DNA from: Bacteroidales bacterium | GTDB taxonomy: Bacteria > Bacteroidota > Bacteroidia > Bacteroidales > WCHB1-69 | Length of the DNA: 10,954 bases | Direction of reading: 5' to 3' | Assembly: GCA_031264975.1 (NCBI GenBank) | Contig: JAISDH010000501.1 | Span: forward strand, 1 to 10,954 | Shown here: piece by piece, positions 7,654 to 10,954 of the stretch | How the letters are laid out: each line of letters begins with the position of its first letter | How positions within the stretch are numbered: the stretch's first letter is position 1 | Program-made: the position numbers and the translations under genes | Notes under the pieces: model-generated | Seen by the model: only the letters and a program-made list of their open reading frames with translations | What the model was told of the DNA's origin: nothing | Databases searched by the model: none

Positions 7654-10497
7654 ATGGAATCCAAAGAAAAGAAGACAAAAATTGCTGAAGAGAATTTAGA
7701 AATTCTCCGAACAAGAGAACACAATCTAAAAAATATAAGCCTGACCATTCCACGAAATAAAGTTGTTGTTATTACAGGATTATCAGGGTCGGGAAAATCT
7801 TCGCTCGCATTTGATACCATTCATGCAGAAGGACAAAGACGATATATGGAAACTTTTTCCGCCTATGCAAGACGATTTATAGGAGACATGCGTCGCCCTG
7901 CGGTAGACAAGATAACAGGACTTAGTCCGGTTATTTCTATTGAACAAAAAACAATTCACCATAACCCAAGATCTACCGTAGGAACGATTACCGAAATATA
8001 TGATTTTTTGCGTCTTTTATTCGCACGCGTAGCCACTGCATATTCTTACATTACCAATGAACCTATGGTGAAATATTCCGAACATCAACTCATTGAAGTA
8101 ATACAGGAAAAATACAATGAAAAAACAATTCATTTGCTTGCTCCCGTTATTCGTGGACGTAAAGGACACTATAGAGAAGTCTTTGAACAAATACGTAAAT
8201 GGGGATTTCTTGGCGTACGTCTGGACGGAGAAATAAAGGAACTTGAACCGCGAATGCAAGCCGACAGATATAAAATTCATGACATAGAAATTGTGATTGA
8301 TATTATAAATGTTGATAAGAAATCAATAACCCGTCTGACAAATTCTATCAAAACGGCTTTGAAATATGGAAAAGGAAGTATCATGGTTTTGGAAGAAAAC
8401 AATCCAGTTCCTGACAATTATAGTAAACTCTTAATGGACCCTGTCTCTGGAATTTCCTATCCTGAACCTGAACCTAATATCTTTTCTTTCAACTCTCCAT
8501 ACGGATATTGTCCGCATTGCAGGGGATTGGGATATATTACGGAAGCAAGTATGGAGAAATTAATTCCCAATCCGAAGGAAACAATTCGTAAAGGGGGAAT
8601 AGAACCCCTTGGAACATATAAATCGTCATGGGTCTTCAAACAAATTGACGCTATCTGTGAAAAATATCAGACTTCTATCGATATTCCAATTGAAAAAATA
8701 CCTGAAGAAGCAATCAATGCAATCTTATATGGAACTGCCGAACCTCTTCTGATTAAAAATGAAACAACAGGAGTTATGGGTTATTCCTCCAATTTTGAAG
8801 GAATCATCAATTTCATTGTATCTCATGCAGAAGAAGCGTCTGCAAATATACGAAAATGGGCTTCTCAATTTATGCAGACATTAATATGTAAAGAATGTCA
8901 AGGTGGACGATTAAAAAAGGAATCTACCTATTTCCGTATAGGAGAAAAAAATATTGTTGATTTGGTAAACATGGATATCTCTGTATTAGCCCAATGGATG
9001 GAAAATATTAACCAATATCTAACTCCACAACAACAACAAATTGCTTCGGAAATTATCAGAGAAACAAAAGTTCGGTTAGGGTTTCTGTTAAGTCTGGGAA
9101 TAGATTATCTTACGCTTAGTCGTTTTTCGCAAACTCTTTCCGGAGGAGAATCTCAACGGATACGTTTAGCTACTCAAATCGGGTCTAAGTTGGTGAATGT
9201 ATTATACATTCTGGATGAACCAAGTATTGGACTTCATCAAAGAGACAATCAGAAATTGATACAATCATTAAAAAATCTCCGTGATTCCGGTAATTCCGTT
9301 ATTGTTGTAGAACATGATTATGATACAATGCGTGCTGCCGACCATATTATTGACCTGGGACCTGGAGCCGGCATAAAGGGAGGATTTATTGTTGCGGAAG
9401 GGACTTTTGAAGATATTATTCGTTCGGGGTCTTTAACGGGAGAGTATCTCTCAGGAAAAAAACAAATAGAAATTCCTGCCAAAACACGCAAAGGAAGCGG
9501 TAATTGCATAGAAATAATTGGAGCAAGCGGACACAATTTAAAAAATATCAATGTAAAGTTTCCTCTTGAAACATTTATCTGCGTAACGGGAGTATCGGGA
9601 AGCGGAAAATCTTCATTGATTACAAAAACATTATATCCTATTTTGAACGAGCACGTTTATCGTTCTTCAAATGACGTCCTTCCTTATAAAGAAGTTAAAG
9701 GATTGAAAAACATAGATAAAGTAATAGAAGTCAATCAGCAACCTATAGGGCGTACGCCACGTTCAAATCCGGTTACATACATTGGAATTTTTGATGAAAT
9801 ACGAAAGTTGTATGCTTCTCTGCCGGAAGCAAAAATCAGGAATTACAAACAGTCTCGTTTTTCTTTTAATGTTTCCGGAGGGAGATGTGAAACTTGCAAA
9901 GGTTCAGGCGTCAAGACAATTGATATGGGCGTTTTGCCGGAAGTTTATGTTCCTTGCGACGTATGTAATTCTAAACGATATAATAGAGAAACACTTGAAA
10001 TTCGTTATAAAGGAAAATCCATTAATGATATTTTGGAAATGACTTTTAGTGAAGCTATCCAATTTTTCGACGGATTACCTTCTATTCGACAAAAATTGCA
10101 AATGATTCAAGAAGTAGGACTTGGATATCTACATCTTGGGCAAATGTCTACAACTCTTTCAGGAGGAGAAGCGCAACGGGTAAAATTAGCAACAGAATTA
10201 TGCAAAAAAGATACGGGAAAAACATTTTATATTATGGACGAACCGACAACAGGATTACATTTTGAAGATATCCGTATTTTACTCTCTATTCTCCAGCAAT
10301 TAGTGGACAAAGGAAATACCGTTCTTATTATTGAACACAATATGGAAGTAATCAAAACCGCCGACTGGGTTATTGACTTGGGAAGAGAAGGCGGCGCTTT
10401 AGGGGGATATATTGTTGCACAAGGTACGCCAACCCAAATTACAAAAGTAAAAGAAAGCTATACCGGACAATTCTTGAAAGAATACCTGAAGAAATAA
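7654..10497 (+). CDS. uvrA: Excinuclease ABC subunit A (UvrA)
   Basis: UvrA is the damage-recognition ATPase of nucleotide excision repair; as a dimer it loads UvrB onto lesions. The 947 residues match the usual length of about 940. Both ABC ATPase modules are complete: Walker A GLSGSGKSS (42-50), signature LSGGESQR (495-502), Walker B YILDEPSIGL (518-527), His switch in EHD (553-555); then GVSGSGKSS (646-654), LSGGEAQR (835-842), YIMDEPTTGL (859-868), EHN (894-896). The C-terminal zinc module is intact (CETC 745-748, CDVC 768-771), and there is a CKEC pair (412-415). In the first zinc module only CPHC (286-289) remains; where CPxC is expected the sequence is DPVS (262-265). The UvrB-interaction region should lie at about 125-245. 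The first ATG fits the family N-terminus. It lies 42 bases after lptC with no clear promoter between, so may be read from the same transcript. Confidence 0.97.
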   Translation: MESKEKKTKIAEENLEILRTREHNLKNISLTIPRNKVVVITGLSGSGKSSLAFDTIHAEGQRRYMETFSAYARRFIGDMRRPAVDKITGLSPVISIEQKTIHHNPRSTVGTITEIYDFLRLLFARVATAYSYITNEPMVKYSEHQLIEVIQEKYNEKTIHLLAPVIRGRKGHYREVFEQIRKWGFLGVRLDGEIKELEPRMQADRYKIHDIEIVIDIINVDKKSITRLTNSIKTALKYGKGSIMVLEENNPVPDNYSKLLMDPVSGISYPEPEPNIFSFNSPYGYCPHCRGLGYITEASMEKLIPNPKETIRKGGIEPLGTYKSSWVFKQIDAICEKYQTSIDIPIEKIPEEAINAILYGTAEPLLIKNETTGVMGYSSNFEGIINFIVSHAEEASANIRKWASQFMQTLICKECQGGRLKKESTYFRIGEKNIVDLVNMDISVLAQWMENINQYLTPQQQQIASEIIRETKVRLGFLLSLGIDYLTLSRFSQTLSGGESQRIRLATQIGSKLVNVLYILDEPSIGLHQRDNQKLIQSLKNLRDSGNSVIVVEHDYDTMRAADHIIDLGPGAGIKGGFIVAEGTFEDIIRSGSLTGEYLSGKKQIEIPAKTRKGSGNCIEIIGASGHNLKNINVKFPLETFICVTGVSGSGKSSLITKTLYPILNEHVYRSSNDVLPYKEVKGLKNIDKVIEVNQQPIGRTPRSNPVTYIGIFDEIRKLYASLPEAKIRNYKQSRFSFNVSGGRCETCKGSGVKTIDMGVLPEVYVPCDVCNSKRYNRETLEIRYKGKSINDILEMTFSEAIQFFDGLPSIRQKLQMIQEVGLGYLHLGQMSTTLSGGEAQRVKLATELCKKDTGKTFYIMDEPTTGLHFEDIRILLSILQQLVDKGNTVLIIEHNMEVIKTADWVIDLGREGGALGGYIVAQGTPTQITKVKESYTGQFLKEYLKK

Positions 10498-10529
10498 CGG
10501 TTAGTGGTTTTTGAGGGAACAAGTGTTTC

Positions 10530-10563
10530 ATCCTGAAAATCCTATAATCCTGTGAATCCTGAT
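10530..10563 (+). repeat. Degenerate ATCCT tandem repeat, four units
   Basis: Four consecutive 8-9 bp units read ATCCTGAAA, ATCCTATA, ATCCTGTGA and ATCCTGAT. The core ATCCT is unchanged in all four. The array starts 33 bases after the uvrA stop. Similar AATCCTGTnAATCCTG strings recur in intergenic DNA of several bacterial genomes, including Bacteroidetes, as I recall; its role is unknown. Confidence 0.6.
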
Positions 10564-10830
10564 TTAGCCAAAATAATCGCACTTCAAACAATTTTCTTCC
10601 ATTTCGTAGCAAAATTTATCCAAATGATAGAATTGTTTCACTCAAAATCCCCCGAAAAACAACCCAAAATACCCCTCAAAACAGATATTTTTCCCGCTTG
10701 CGAAAAAAAATTTACCATGAATGCAATTTTTTTCTCCCACAATGACAGCATGTTAAATAGACTATGAAAACAAATCACGAAATAAAATGAAAAAAATCGT
10801 ACAAAATGAATTACGTATTAAAAAAATGAC

Positions 10831-10838
10831 TATCTTTG
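10831..10838 (+). promoter_or_regulatory. Putative Bacteroidetes-type -7 box for the gene at the right edge
   Basis: TATCTTTG followed by CTGCG exactly matches the TAnnTTTG consensus and points toward the open frames at the right edge. Transcription would begin near 10845. No TTTG is seen at the expected -33 position (about 10806-10812 reads ATGAATT), so the upstream element is weak or absent. The same octamer occurs in the leftward promoter candidate at 36-43. Confidence 0.55.
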
Positions 10839-10910
10839 CTGCGTTGTGTATCGACAAAAAAGAATAGCCGGATATTAGAAGAAAGTAAAAAAATAAAAGT
10901 AAAAATCAGA

Positions 10911-10954
10911 ATGAACAATACTACGAGTTACAAACAAAAAAATACATGGCAAAA
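10911..10954 (+). CDS. Start of an unidentified gene, cut by the window edge
   Basis: An ATG at 10911 opens a frame beginning MNNTTSYKQKNTWQ that runs off the window without a stop. A second ATG at 10946, in another frame, begins Met-Ala-Lys, follows an A-rich run typical of Bacteroidetes starts, and is equally possible as the real start. Either lies about 65-100 bases downstream of the putative transcription start. The few codons available do not allow a product to be named. Confidence 0.3.
   Translation, partial: MNNTTSYKQKNTWQ

Larger units (their letters stand above)
10498..10910. other. Intergenic region after uvrA
   Basis: These 413 bases contain no convincing gene. In order they hold a small ATCCT repeat array (10530-10563), a C-rich, G-poor stretch (about 10645-10695), an A-rich tract, a promoter-like TATCTTTG (10831-10838) and an A-rich leader. 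I see no strong GC stem plus T-run that would serve as a uvrA terminator. A possible 71-codon GTG reading frame (10552-10767) has no recognisable features and is not called. Confidence 0.6.

Noticed and set aside
10552..10767. 71-codon GTG reading frame after uvrA
   Set aside because: It begins inside the ATCCT repeat, has no family resemblance, and the C-rich stretch explains its Pro/Lys bias.

Overview
This window looks like an AT-rich chromosomal core region of a member of the Bacteroidota, most likely order Bacteroidales. Three things point there. The putative promoters match the Bacteroidetes -7 consensus TAnnTTTG. Gene starts are preceded by A-rich sequence rather than Shine-Dalgarno motifs. 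The gene order coaX, outer-membrane beta-barrel protein, secreted TPR protein, lptC is, from general knowledge, characteristic of Bacteroidales. No phage, transposon, CRISPR, toxin-antitoxin or defence gene is visible, and no rRNA or tRNA was recognised. Genus cannot be told from the sequence alone.

Layout. Positions 1-201 are an intergenic stretch with a putative leftward promoter for a gene beyond the left edge. glyA (serine hydroxymethyltransferase) lies on the minus strand at 202-1482, with a good promoter candidate just upstream. A 384-bp divergent intergenic region follows. From 1867 to 10497 seven genes run on the plus strand: queA (queuosine tRNA modification), ispD (MEP isoprenoid pathway), coaX (type III pantothenate kinase), an uncharacterised outer-membrane beta-barrel protein, a secreted TPR protein, lptC (LPS export) and uvrA (nucleotide excision repair). 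The first six are separated by 4, 1, -14, 14 and 1 bases, so they almost certainly form one transcription unit. uvrA follows after 42 bases and may be co-transcribed. The last 457 bases are non-coding until a putative promoter (10831-10838) and the first codons of a further plus-strand gene cut by the window edge.

How the genes relate. The cluster combines cofactor and precursor supply (glyA one-carbon units, coaX coenzyme A, ispD isoprenoids) with translation quality (queA) and an envelope block (beta-barrel protein, TPR protein, LptC). The envelope block is the least understood part: the two proteins beside LptC have no assigned function and are reasonable candidates for an outer-membrane or LPS-related role.

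I did not find a clear new system. The best leads are the uncharacterised envelope pair, a Gln in place of a conserved Asp in CoaX, loss of two zinc-ligand cysteines in UvrA, a small ATCCT repeat array after uvrA, and two competing starts at the right edge.
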